Source: an uncultured Bacillaceae bacterium
GTDB lineage: Bacteria; Bacillota; Bacilli; Bacillales; Caldibacillaceae
Assembly: GCA_937934645.1 (NCBI GenBank)
Contig: CALGYZ010000065.1
Location: forward strand, 1 to 64,000
Reading direction: 5' to 3'
Length of the DNA stretch: 64,000 bases
Positions 54,900 through 63,625 of this stretch are shown in pieces. The position numbers and the translations under genes are program-made. The notes beneath the pieces are model-generated. The model had not been told where the DNA came from, searched no databases, and saw only the letters and a program-made list of their open reading frames with translations. Each line of letters begins with the position of its first letter. Position 1 is the first letter of the stretch.

Positions 54900-55279
54900 G
54901 GAGAAAATATATTACATATACTATAGAAAGGTGAAAAGAGTGGTAATACGTTTTAATCGATCAATTAGATTTTAGACGTTTTATTTCGGATGACAGCTCT
55001 TATCGCCCCTATATAACCGTGGAATGTAATTCCGGTTGCTGCTGGCAGATTGGATACGTCCCGTTTCGTCAATGACAAATTAACCCATTTGAACAAAATA
55101 TAGAATAATTTTAATTATGGACTACAATATTATTTTTAAAAAATGTTTATTTTATCTTTTATTAAAAAGAAACTTTTCGATCTTTTGATGTCATTCAGGG
55201 AAATTTTTTAAATTGCACTCAAAAAAAGCATATTTTTATTAAAGTGATTTCATCTTCAAGAGTAACAATACTGCGGATT
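54900..55279. other. Eroded region between the transporter and the SDR promoter
   Basis: No gene is intact. A coding-like run DDSSYRPYITVECNSGCCWQ occurs at about 54989-55048 (plus strand), flanked by stops; its family is unknown. The rest is AT-rich and featureless. Confidence 0.4.
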
Positions 55280-55446
55280 ATGTGAAATATTTCACAAATA
55301 ATCAAAATATTTGACAAATAAAGTAATTATTTTAAAATAATATATGAGCGAATGATAAAGTAAAGAATACAAAAAATGTAACCGGTTACAAACGCTCAGT
55401 GGTTTTGTACAGTTCAGCGAGGAAATGCTTGTAAAACGTTTACAAG
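55280..55446 (+). promoter_or_regulatory. SDR control region: Rex-like box, promoter, LacI-type palindrome, cre-like site
   Basis: ATGTGAAATATTTCACAA (55280-55297) matches the Rex box except the first base. TTGACA (55311-55316) with TAAAAT (55333-55338), 16 bases apart, is a good SigA promoter. TGTAACCGGTTACA (55377-55390) is a perfect palindrome of LacI/GntR-operator type. CTTGTAAAACGTTTACAAG (55428-55446) is an 8-3-8 dyad close to a CcpA cre site. All stand upstream of the frameshifted SDR gene. Confidence 0.6.
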
Positions 55447-55605
55447 GAAAAATTAAGTGTTGTAAATCAAGGATTACTTTTTGGCATAGGGATTGATGCG
55501 AGTTTTATTCAGGAATTTATTGGATTCAGAGAAAAAATAAAACTCTTGTTATTTTGTCACTAATATTCCTGGATGATTCTAATTAGGAATTGAGGAGGAA
55601 TTACC

Positions 55606-56375
55606 ATGGCAAGGTTAGAAAATAAGGTAGCCATCATTACTGGCGGAGCCGGTGGTATTGGTAAGTAACTGCTGCTACATTTTTACGTGAGGGGGCAAAA
55701 GTTGTTTTAGTCGATTTGCTCGAGGAGCCGTTGACCAAAGCAAAGACGGAACTGAAGTCTTTGGGTGAAGTCTTAACTGTTGTTGCAGATGTAACGAAAG
55801 AAGAAGATGTTGAAAAATATGTAAAAGAGACAGTAGATCACTTTGGCAAAATTGACATCTTTTTCAATAACGCGGGTATTGTTGGGAAAACCGCACCAAT
55901 TGTAGAACAAGATGTGGAAGAGTTTGATAAAGTGATGAATGTAAATGCACGGGGTGTGTTTTTAGGACTGAAACATGTTTTAAAAGTAATGACTAAACAA
56001 GGGAATGGGAGTATCATTAATACATCATCCGTAGCCGGACTCATGGCCTGGGAAGGAATTTCCCCGTACGTGGCATCGAAACACGCTGTAGCCGGTTTAA
56101 CAAAAATTGCTGCATTGGAAGGTGCACCGTATGGAGTGCGGGTAAACTCCATTCATCCGGCACCGGTTGAAACGATGATGATGAGGCAATTGGAAGCAGG
56201 CTATAACCCGGACGATCCGGATGCAGCTAAAAAAGGTGTTGAACAATTGATTCCGCTGGGCCGTTACGCTGATCCGCAAGATATTGCAAACCTAGTTTTA
56301 TTCCTGGCTTCTGATGAAAGTGAATTCATTAGCGGTGCCCAGTATCGTATTGACGGCGGTATGGCTGCTAAATAA
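55606..56375 (+). pseudogene. SDR-family dehydrogenase (glucose dehydrogenase-like), frameshifted at codon 19
   Basis: TGAGGAGG precedes ATG 55606: MARLENKVAIITGGAGGIGK then TAA. One base is missing near 55662; the next frame continues VTAATFLREGAKVVLVDLLE and runs intact to 56375. It includes FNNAGIVG (NNAG), INTSSVAGL (catalytic Ser) and SPYVASKHA (YxxxK). The restored product is about 256 aa, an NAD(P)-dependent alcohol/sugar dehydrogenase. The long open part alone lacks the cofactor loop. The damage is a single event in an otherwise conserved gene. Confidence 0.9.
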
Positions 56376-56411
56376 TTAACAAAAAAGATGATAAATACGT
56401 TGGGAATCATA

Positions 56412-56450
56412 AAATAACTCTTCACTCCTTTTGGGGTGAAGAGTTATTTT
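56412..56450 (+). terminator. SDR terminator
   Basis: ATAACTCTTCACTCC pairs with GGTGAAGAGTTAT across a short loop, followed by TTT. Confidence 0.88.
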
Positions 56451-56737
56451 ATGATGAATGAAGCAATGTGCCGTCGCATATTGCATGGTCACATCGTTAA
56501 CAAGTTTGATTGGCGGTGTGTCGTATTGAAAACGGAAAAACTGAAGTATCAAACGAGATGCTGGATCCGGATAGGTATCCGCCGTTCTACCGTAATTACA
56601 TTTTCTTCGTTGCCGATTGGTATTTATGTGAAAGGATTAAGGGAAGTTTCATTCTTCAGTCAAGATTGACATGGCTTTGGATTTTTGTTCTCGTACTGAT
56701 CTTCCTATGGATGAAAAATATAACGGAAAAAATGTAA
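56451..56737 (+). pseudogene. Possible broken small membrane protein
   Basis: Two frames look coding: EAMCRRILHGHIVNKFDW, then one frame over CRIENGKTEVSNEMLDPDRY with a C-terminal hydrophobic helix (LTWLWIFVLVLIFLWM). They would join by one frameshift near 56515. There is no ribosome site at the first ATG, which sits in the SDR terminator. The family is unknown. Confidence 0.35.
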
Positions 56738-56759
56738 GAAAAAAATTTCACTTCAATAC

Positions 56760-56797
56760 AAGCAAAGAAAGCTATTGAGTTTTCTTTGCTTTTTTTC
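56760..56797 (+). terminator. Intrinsic terminator
   Basis: AGCAAAGAAA pairs with TTTCTTTGCT, followed by T6. Confidence 0.82.
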
Positions 56798-56914
56798 TTT
56801 GAAATGAGCTGTCAATAACCGGTGGTTTACATATTTTTCCTTAATGTGTGAATTAAGCCGTTTTGGTAACAATAAGACTGATCGTAAAATGTGGATGAAA
56901 AAGGAGCTGAGAAA

Positions 56915-57373
56915 ATGCAATTTGTTCCCTATATACGGTTGAACGGAAATGCCAGGGAAGCAGTGGGGTTTTACCAAAAGATTTTTCAGGCGGAAAATTT
57001 AGGGGTGATTACATTTGGTGAAATGCCGGAGGATCCGGAACAGCCTTTACCGGAAAAAGCCAAAGGTCTTGTTGCTCATGCCGCGATTAAAACCGGAAAA
57101 TCATTAATGATGTTTTCGGATGCGTTCCCGGATGAACCGGTACGGGAGGGGGACAAGATCACGGTTTGCGTTATGTTTGACGAACCGGCCAAAGCCCGCC
57201 AGGCTTTTGATGCATTACAGGACAGCGGACAAGTGATCATGCCGCTGACAGAAACAAGCTTCAGCCCGGAATACGGGATCGTTAAGGATAAATTCGGTGT
57301 TACCTTCCAATTTTATACGGAAGGGAATCAAAGTAAAATCCATGCAAAAGAAGAACCTGCTCCGGGTGAGTAA
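56915..57373 (+). CDS. VOC-family protein, PhnB/YxnA-like
   Basis: ATG 56915 follows AAGGAG; the product is 152 aa. FVPYIRLNGNAREAVGFYQKIF, VAHAAIKTGKSLMMFSDAFP and YGIVKDKFGVTFQFYTE are the paired beta-alpha-beta units of the PhnB-type glyoxalase/bleomycin-resistance fold. The metal ligands usual in dioxygenases are not all visible, and the biological role of PhnB-like proteins is generally unknown. The gene's final codons overlap an AAGAACC/GGTTCTT hairpin that probably terminates it. Confidence 0.87.
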   Translation: MQFVPYIRLNGNAREAVGFYQKIFQAENLGVITFGEMPEDPEQPLPEKAKGLVAHAAIKTGKSLMMFSDAFPDEPVREGDKITVCVMFDEPAKARQAFDALQDSGQVIMPLTETSFSPEYGIVKDKFGVTFQFYTEGNQSKIHAKEEPAPGE

Positions 57374-57566
57374 GGTTCTTTTATTTATATATGGGACTAT
57401 TTTCATAAACAAAAAAATTAGAAAAACTTTATTTTATTAATATAAAAAATAAAACACATATTTATCAATAAAATTGGCGGCAATTAATATTTTTTACAGT
57501 TACGATGTGTCAGTTAAAGCTAAAAGCTTTGAGAAAAATCGATATGATACATAAGAGGGGCTATCA

Positions 57567-57963
57567 GTATTAAAATTTATTAATTTGAAAATAAAGAATT
57601 TCAGGAATTTTGAGGATTTTGATATTGACCTGGATAATAAAAATGTGATTTTGGAATGAATGATGTTGGAAAGACAAATTTTATATGCAATATGGTTTTT
57701 ATTAGACAGAGATATAAGGAGGAATGGATTTACTCAAGGGATTAGGTTTTGATCAAGTAATGATTTTTGCAAGTGATTTTGATTTAATAAGAGGAAAAGA
57801 TTTAAATGAACATTATGTTGTTGCAACAAGTGGGAGATAAATGTTAATAATTATGCTTGATAGTAATGATTATAGGTATTTTAATGATTTCATTGAATTG
57901 TCCAAACGATTCCGGACTAACAAAAATAGTAACCATTCATATCACAAATATGAACAAGATTAA
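57567..57963 (+). pseudogene. Remnant of an OLD-family/AAA ATPase
   Basis: LKFINLKIKNFRNFEDFDID is the RecF/OLD-type N-terminus. One frame over, GMNDVGKTNF carries the P-loop (GxxxxGKT). Then LLDRDIRRNGF, then DLLKGLGFDQVMIFASDFDL and a final MLIIMLDSNDYRYFNDFIEL piece follow, each cut by stops. Hundreds of residues between the P-loop and the end are deleted. Such ATPases are often part of phage-defence systems; nothing functional is left here. Confidence 0.65.
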
Positions 57964-57996
57964 TAAAAGGGAGGACGGACACGGGCTGTCCTCTCT

Positions 57997-59355
57997 TTAA
58001 ATCCGCCTAACTTTTCTTTCGTGAGCAGTGACATATAGCATTCCGGGTATAATGATGACGGCAACAGCAAAGAGGATCCATGTCATCTTTTCCATATTTC
58101 CGTCATGCATTCCGGTAGCAAAAGCCACTCCGTATATACTAGAAGCCAATATATTGCCGATAAATCTGGATGTCATCCATAATCCGGCGGCGACTCCGGA
58201 TTCTGTTTTGTCAATAAAGGAATACAGCAAGTTTTGCAAGCCGATATTTTGAATCCCGTTGCTGAGGCCAAAGACAGCCAAAACGGCTCCAACGACGGAA
58301 ATATATGAGTTCTGGCTGATGGTAAACAACAAACCGGTACCAGCAAGACCAGTCAGCCCGCTAACCAGCAACGGAAAGCGGAATCCCGAACGTTCCATCC
58401 ATCGTGTGGCAACAGGAGTCATCACCATAGCCATGATCGACAAGAAAAGCATCGTGATTCCTGCCATCCTGGAAGTCGTCCCGAGTACCGTTTGTAAATA
58501 GGCAGGCATGCTGAGAAGAAGCGAGAAGAAAATGAAGGTGGACATAATATATTGGCCGAAAATAAGGGTGATATTTAAGTTTTTCCTGAAAAAGTTTACA
58601 TTAATAAACGGTTCCTCTTTTTTCTTTTCATAAAAATAAAAGATGATAGAGAACAGAATGGCCAGAATCAGTGTTCCAATCTGTATTCCTTTTTCCAGGC
58701 CGAGTAAAAAGACCATCCAGCAAGTGATGAGTAAACTGAATAAAAGAATTCCGGCATAATCCATTTTGTGTTTACCGGAGGGCTTTTTGTTATCTTTCGG
58801 GATATAAACCAGGCTTAACAAAATTCCTGCGATGAGGACCGGCAAATTAACATAAAAGATCACGGGCCAGCCGCCAAAATGAATAAGCAGTCCGCTGATT
58901 GTCGGCCCGAATGCCGCCGAAGTCGTTGCAAATACGGAAAGGGTGCCGATCACACGATTTTGTTTTTTACTGATGGTATTACGGACGATTCCGATTCCTG
59001 CCGGAAAAAGTGCCGATGTTCCCACCGCCTGGATTCCTCGCATGGCCAGAAGGGTGATAAAATCCGGCGACAACGGAGCCAGGAGGGATGACACAACAAC
59101 AAGCGATAAACCGGTGAGAAAGATGAGCTTTCTTCCGTACATATCGCTTAATTTTCCGAACAACGGTGTAAAGACCGCGCTGATGATAAAATAAGATGAA
59201 ATCAACCATGATATGTCTGTCGCGTGTAATTGGAAATCCCGCTGGATGGCAGGTAAAGCAACCGTGATCATTGTCGTGTTTAACGGATTTAAAATAACCC
59301 CCAATGCCACGGCTAAAATAATCCATTTTTCGTTTTTACGGGTTTGTGTTGTCAT
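57997..59355 (-). CDS. DHA2-family (EmrB/QacA) MFS multidrug efflux transporter
   Basis: From ATG 59355 (AAGGAGA upstream) the product is 452 aa with 14 predicted helices. VALPAIQRDFQLHATDISWL (TM1-2), GKLSDMYGRKLIFLTGL (motif A) and the GGWPVIFYVNLPV stretch are standard DHA2. It exports drugs or cations with protons. Its start overlaps the end of the upstream gene by 20 bases, so the two are co-transcribed from the promoter behind the leader terminator at 60262. Drug-responsive attenuation is therefore plausible. Confidence 0.88.
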   Translation of the reverse strand: MTTQTRKNEKWIILAVALGVILNPLNTTMITVALPAIQRDFQLHATDISWLISSYFIISAVFTPLFGKLSDMYGRKLIFLTGLSLVVVSSLLAPLSPDFITLLAMRGIQAVGTSALFPAGIGIVRNTISKKQNRVIGTLSVFATTSAAFGPTISGLLIHFGGWPVIFYVNLPVLIAGILLSLVYIPKDNKKPSGKHKMDYAGILLFSLLITCWMVFLLGLEKGIQIGTLILAILFSIIFYFYEKKKEEPFINVNFFRKNLNITLIFGQYIMSTFIFFSLLLSMPAYLQTVLGTTSRMAGITMLFLSIMAMVMTPVATRWMERSGFRFPLLVSGLTGLAGTGLLFTISQNSYISVVGAVLAVFGLSNGIQNIGLQNLLYSFIDKTESGVAAGLWMTSRFIGNILASSIYGVAFATGMHDGNMEKMTWILFAVAVIIIPGMLYVTAHERKVRRI

Positions 59356-60223
59356 TCCGATCCGATTTCTCCTTAAAACATAATGCTCCATTTGGTTTTG
59401 GAATTTCATTCCGGTCCATTTGATTCATTTCACAAAAATGTTCAAAAAATTGCAAGGCCCGCTTTTTTTCTTCCGGGTCTTTTTTTAAGGAAATGATATC
59501 AAGCAGGATTTGCGCCATCCATACATTGTCAAAATAACGGAATTTACCTGAATTCCAGGTCATCTGATGAGGATACTTTTCATTGATGTAATACTTCCAG
59601 AAGGGCATTTTCTCTGCTTCTTCCCCGTTAAGCTTGATTCTGTATTCCGGGTGGGCGGGAATATATCCATCCTCAGATGTCTTACCGGTAAAATCCTCCT
59701 TTACCATAAAAACCCCGATGATTCGCCTGTCTTTTTCAGGAATATTTGCTTCCCTTGCCGTCAGGAGGCAAGCGCTGTTCGGGCGTAAACGGCTGAGTCT
59801 TCTGGGGGTTCCTTTATTTTTTCCGCTCTTTATGACACCCGGGAAAACGCGCCATTCGCGAAACACTTGATTATGCTCTTCTTCATTGCACCAAAATACA
59901 GCCTGCGATTTCGGATGAAGCTTTTTGTTTTTCAAGAGTTTTTGATGTTCTAAATATAGTTGTTTCTCTTTCCGGCGGCGTTCTTTTTCTTCCATTAACT
60001 TCAGTTTTTCTTGTTTTTTCTCTAATTCTCTCTTTTGTATGAACTTTTTCATTGAACGGATGGTTTCTTGATCATGAAGTTTGAGAAATTTCCCAAATGC
60101 ATCCGGGAAAATAAATTTTTTGGTTTCCGATCCGAAATTAACTTCTACGGATGATTCGTTAAGTTTTACGATTCGTCCTTTACCAAATTTCTTATGCGAT
60201 ACCTCTTTATTAATCAGGTTCAA
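59336..60223 (-). CDS. Hypothetical protein with N-terminal CarD/Tudor-like barrel and coiled coil
   Basis: The 295-aa protein starts VSHKKFGKGRIVKLNESSVE, a small barrel of the CarD/UvrD-tail type. A charged coiled coil follows (about residues 58-105, ELEKKQEKLKLMEEKERRRK), then a conserved C-terminal domain (CNEEEHNQVFREWRVFPG, RLRPNSACLLTAREA, IIGVFMVKEDF, PFWKYYINE). I recall similar proteins across Bacillota without a defined function; nucleic-acid or polymerase contact is a guess. AGGAGG precedes a TTG/ATG region at 60223. It is followed by the MFS gene, overlapping. Confidence 0.75.
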   Translation of the reverse strand: MNLINKEVSHKKFGKGRIVKLNESSVEVNFGSETKKFIFPDAFGKFLKLHDQETIRSMKKFIQKRELEKKQEKLKLMEEKERRRKEKQLYLEHQKLLKNKKLHPKSQAVFWCNEEEHNQVFREWRVFPGVIKSGKNKGTPRRLSRLRPNSACLLTAREANIPEKDRRIIGVFMVKEDFTGKTSEDGYIPAHPEYRIKLNGEEAEKMPFWKYYINEKYPHQMTWNSGKFRYFDNVWMAQILLDIISLKKDPEEKKRALQFFEHFCEMNQMDRNEIPKPNGALCFKEKSDRNDNTNP

Positions 60224-60261
60224 TATGTTTTCCTCCTTAAAGTACTAACCCCGGCGGAACA

Positions 60262-60377
60262 TAAAAAAACCGTATCTACAATTCCGGAAGCAATAAAACC
60301 TGCCGGATGATAAATACGATTTGGGTAGAAAAAAAGAGTAATAAGATTATTATAACATATTAACAAAAATAACACAA
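60262..60377 (-). promoter_or_regulatory. Promoter with leader terminator (attenuator) ahead of the CarD-like/MFS operon
   Basis: On the minus strand TTGTGT (60377-60372), 17 bases, then TATAAT (60354-60349) form a promoter. About 25 bases downstream a long hairpin (arms ATCGTATTTATCATCCGG and CCGGAATTGTAGATACGGT, 60324-60270) runs into T7 at 60269-60263, still 40 bases before the start codon. A full terminator inside the leader implies regulated readthrough. Confidence 0.7.
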
Positions 60378-60471
60378 ATTTATTATTGACAGTATAATAC
60401 AAATGTTATAAAATAAAAATTTTTGTTACTTACTGAATAAATATATACAAATCATAAAATGTGCAGCAATC

Positions 60472-60487
60472 TGTGATTTTCATCACA
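60472..60487. promoter_or_regulatory. Perfect FNR/CRP-type palindrome
   Basis: TGTGATTTTCATCACA matches TGTGA-N6-TCACA, the Bacillus Fnr/CRP-family consensus. Downstream on the plus strand only scraps remain (MEHVLFSMSQETLEVQ at about 60558-60656), so the gene it once controlled is probably lost, unless it serves the minus-strand operon 100 bases away. Confidence 0.55.
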
Positions 60488-60848
60488 TAGAACTCCGCCC
60501 GGGATTATATTTAAATATATGGAGAATTCTATGATTTATGATTGAAATGGGATGTTTCAATGGAACATGTTTTGTTTTCAATGTCACAAGAGACGTTAGA
60601 GGTGCAGGCTGTAGATTTGAAGTCAAAAGGCTGGCTTTCCGGAACGTATTTTTTGTAAGGCTGTACTGGTAATCGCCGGGAGGATATCACAGCGAATTAT
60701 TCTTTTTCCTTTTCTTAATAACTAAAATAGTAAAATGAAGAGGAATGGTTTTTCCAATGTCTCTTTGGCAGAGAAGGTTATGCGGGGAGCCATCCAAAAT
60801 TTTCAGTTTAGCTGAATCGTGAAAAAGATTTTAAAGGAAGAACAGAAA

Positions 60849-60989
60849 ATGAATATACAAGATAAGCTAAAAACTTTGCCTTCATCCCCTGGCGTGTATT
60901 TCATGAAAGACAGCGCAGGAAATGTGATTTATGTCGGCAAATCAAAAAATTTAAAAGCAAGGGTCGGTTCATATTTTTGGAACATTTAA
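60849..60989 (+). pseudogene. N-terminal GIY-YIG fragment, UvrC-like
   Basis: 46 codons read NIQDKLKTLPSSPGVYFMKD, GNVIYVGKSKNLKARVGSYF, then stop. This is the beginning of a UvrC GIY-YIG nuclease domain; UvrC proper is about 590 aa. The catalytic Tyr and Arg are present but the rest is missing. It may be a cut duplicate of uvrC. A GGAAG ribosome-like site precedes it. Confidence 0.7.
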
Positions 60990-61123
60990 CTTTTATAAAA
61001 AGTTTGTGTAACAGAGAATGGATCTTCATATTTTTTAAGCCATTTTTATATTTATCACAGATATTTACGGTATGATTTTATTAAGGATATGGAAAAATGT
61101 AGAATATTGGACGGTGTCAATTG

Positions 61124-62107
61124 ATGATCGGAATGGGTTCACGGACGATAAAAACGGCGATCGGGGCTTCTTTAGCCATCTGGCTGACAACCGGACTGTT
61201 GAAGCTGGAATTTGCCGCCTTTGCCGCCATTATCGTCATGATGTGCATTGAACGGACGAAAAAGCAGACGGTTGAAACGATATTGGATAAATTTTTTGCC
61301 TGTCTTCTTTCATTATTTTTAAGCGGTATTACCTTTGAAGTTTTCGGTTATAACCCGGTCGTATTCGGACTTTTTATTCTTTTCTTTGTTCCCGTCCTCG
61401 TTAAACTGAAAATTCAGGGCGGTTTTATCACCAGCATGGTGATTGTCACCCATCTTTACACGTTAAAGGAATTCGGTTTTTCCATTATTTTGAATGAGTT
61501 GTTAATTATTATCATCGGTGTCGGCATTGCCTTTATCATCAACAGCATCATGCCCAGCTTTAAAAAGGAAATTGAAACGTATAAAGACAAAATTGAGGAC
61601 AAGTTCAGCAAAATTCTTTATGAATTTGCCGCCTATTTGCGGAGTCCCGACCGGGTTTGGGACGGCAAGTAAGTCCTTGAAGCGGAGGATTTGATCAAAA
61701 AAGCAAAGGAAGTGGCGATCCGGGACATTGAAAACCACTTAATAAAAAATAAAAAGCATGACTACTTCTATTTGGAAATGCGGGAGGACCAGTTTAATAT
61801 TTTGAAACGGATGCTTCCGGTTGTGTCATCCCTCGGGGTCAGCCTAAAACAATCGGAGTATTTTGCTGACTTTCTTGAATTTTTAAGCGAAAATGTCAGC
61901 GAGAAAAATATTACGCATATTTCCTTGAAAAAACTTGATGAATGCTGGGATTTAATCAAGAAAACCGACTTGCCGAAAACGAGGGAAGAATTTGAAACAA
62001 GGGCAAATTTATTTTATTTGATGAATGAAATCGAAACGTATTTACGGATCAAGAAAAAGCTGTATGCAAGAAAAGGAGAGGAAACGGCAGTGTCTGATTC
62101 CAGTTAA
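61124..62107 (+). pseudogene. YqjA-like aromatic acid exporter (ArAE_1), split by an in-frame stop
   Basis: The first half (61124-61672) has the four to five N-terminal helices (TIKTAIGASLAIWLTTGLLK, FAAFAAIIVMMCIERTKKQT), then a TAA at 61670-61672 in DGK-stop-VLEAED. The same frame continues without any shift to 62107 with the soluble C-terminal domain (YFYLEMREDQFNILKRMLPV, NLFYLMNEIETYL). A single CAA-to-TAA change is the simplest cause. Restored, it is about 327 aa, the family size. Confidence 0.88.
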
Positions 62108-62235
62108 CGTATCACGCGGAGTCTTTCTCCGCTGTTTTATTTTTGGATTGAGAAGGGTACATATCAATAAAGTTGGTAAAATTGTTGAAAACGTATACGA
62201 TGGTATAGTAGAGAGAGAAACAGAGGGGGAAGCAT

Positions 62236-63225
62236 ATGAAAAATATTGTTTTGATAACTTTAGGGGGAACGATTTCAGCAAAAGGAAAAGACCGTCTGGA
62301 TTTAAAAGATTACCGTTCCGGATTGATCGGCGGTGAATTTTATTTGGAAGATCTTCCGGAAATTAAAGAAATTGCTAATGTGGAAGTTGAGAATATTGAT
62401 AACATCAGTAGCACGGACATTAACAGCAACCATTGGCTGACGTTAAAACAAAAAGTAGAGTATTTCTTAAATGAGAAAGACTATGACGGGGTAGTGATCA
62501 CCCACGGAACCAATACATTGGAAGAAACCGCTTATTTTCTTCATTTAACGGTCAACAGTCCGAAGCCTGTTGTGCTCACGGGTTCTCAGCGTCCGTATAC
62601 GGCTTTGAGTTCCGATGCCATGATCAATTTAATTGACGCTATACGGGTTGCCGCTCATCCTGATTCACATGGTAAAGGTGTTTTGGTTGTTTTCAATAAA
62701 AAAATTCATTCAGCCCGGGAAGTAACGAAAACCGATACGTATGATATAGACACTTTCCAATCGGGCAAAGCCGGGTACTTGGGCGAGATCGATGCCGCCC
62801 ACCAAATTGTCTATTACCGGAATCCGCTGAGAAGGCATACGGTTCAATCGGAATTTTCCAAAATAAAAATAAACGGCCTGTCAAAAATTGAAATCGTGTA
62901 TTCTTATGCGGGTGCGGACGGGGAATTGATCCGTTACATTTCATCATCGGGTAAATATAAAGGAATTGTCATTGCCGGTACGGGGGCCGGACGTTTTTCA
63001 AGCAAAGAAAAGGTAGCGTTGAAAGAAGCAGCGGAAAACGGTTTATTTATTGTCCGCAGCAACAGGGGAGGGCACGGCCGTGTTTTGGATATTGAACCGT
63101 TTAAAGATTTGGATGCAGTAAGTGGAGACAATCTGAGCCCCCAGAAAAGCCGGATCCTGCTTTCTCTGGCGTTGCAAAAATATAACGATTCGGAAAAAAT
63201 ACAGAAAGTGTTTGACGAATATTAA
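62236..63225 (+). CDS. ansA: L-asparaginase (type II-like)
   Basis: The 329-aa protein has both catalytic stretches: VLITLGGTISAKG (nucleophile Thr in GGTIS) and GVVITHGTNTLEETAYFLH (the second Thr; the usual Asp is Asn here, as occurs in some family members), then VVLTGSQRP and NLIDAIRVAA. No signal peptide is visible, so it should act in the cytosol, releasing aspartate and ammonia. GGGGGAAGC precedes the ATG. It is a single gene with a terminator. The symbol is by family; which paralogue it is cannot be told. Confidence 0.9.
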   Translation: MKNIVLITLGGTISAKGKDRLDLKDYRSGLIGGEFYLEDLPEIKEIANVEVENIDNISSTDINSNHWLTLKQKVEYFLNEKDYDGVVITHGTNTLEETAYFLHLTVNSPKPVVLTGSQRPYTALSSDAMINLIDAIRVAAHPDSHGKGVLVVFNKKIHSAREVTKTDTYDIDTFQSGKAGYLGEIDAAHQIVYYRNPLRRHTVQSEFSKIKINGLSKIEIVYSYAGADGELIRYISSSGKYKGIVIAGTGAGRFSSKEKVALKEAAENGLFIVRSNRGGHGRVLDIEPFKDLDAVSGDNLSPQKSRILLSLALQKYNDSEKIQKVFDEY

Positions 63226-63243
63226 TTTAATGACGGTTTTAGC

Positions 63244-63282
63244 TAAAATCAGGCTGCAGGGTTCACTAGCCTGATTTTATTT
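63244..63282 (+). terminator. Asparaginase terminator
   Basis: AAAATCAGGCT pairs with AGCCTGATTTT across a 12-base loop, followed by ATTT. Confidence 0.88.
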
Positions 63283-63355
63283 GTGTGTACTTTAGCCAGA
63301 CCAGTAAAAGATTAAGCTGAATGGGGTAAAAATTCAAAAAAATCCATCTCCCCTA

Positions 63356-63385
63356 TTGACAATGAGAATCATTCTCATCGATAAT
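63356..63385 (+). promoter_or_regulatory. Fur-controlled promoter
   Basis: TTGACA (63356-63361), 18 bases, then GATAAT (63380-63385). Between them TGAGAATCATTCTCA (63363-63377) is a perfect 7-1-7 Fur palindrome. Iron-replete Fur would shut the promoter. Confidence 0.82.
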
Positions 63386-63391
63386 TAAATT

Positions 63392-63625
63392 AGAAAGATA
63401 TTGGGAGTGAAAGTTCATTCTCTATTGTATTTCATGATATGGATCATCTATTTCATCAATTATCATGTTAAACTGACCCGTAAACATGTTATAAACAGTA
63501 AGTTTAAAATGAATTATGAGAACTGTCTGATCAGTAATCTAGGCATTAGCTTATTTCCCTTTGTTTGCCCTCTTGGATTTATATATATATTGAAAAAGAC
63601 CGGACTTCCCATCCGGTCTTTTTCA
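63392..63625 (+). ncRNA. Candidate Fur-repressed small RNA or eroded gene
   Basis: From the Fur promoter's expected start to the terminator at 63593-63625 is about 235 bases. The only long frame (63401-63640, hydrophobic, no clear homologue) runs through the terminator and so is not a normal gene. The unit may be an iron-responsive small RNA (as FsrA is in B. subtilis) or what remains of an iron-uptake gene. Confidence 0.4.
63593..63625 (+). terminator. Terminator of the Fur-controlled unit
   Basis: AAAAAGACCGG and CCGGTCTTTTT form a perfect stem ending in the T-run. From here to 63914 I see no gene. Confidence 0.9.
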
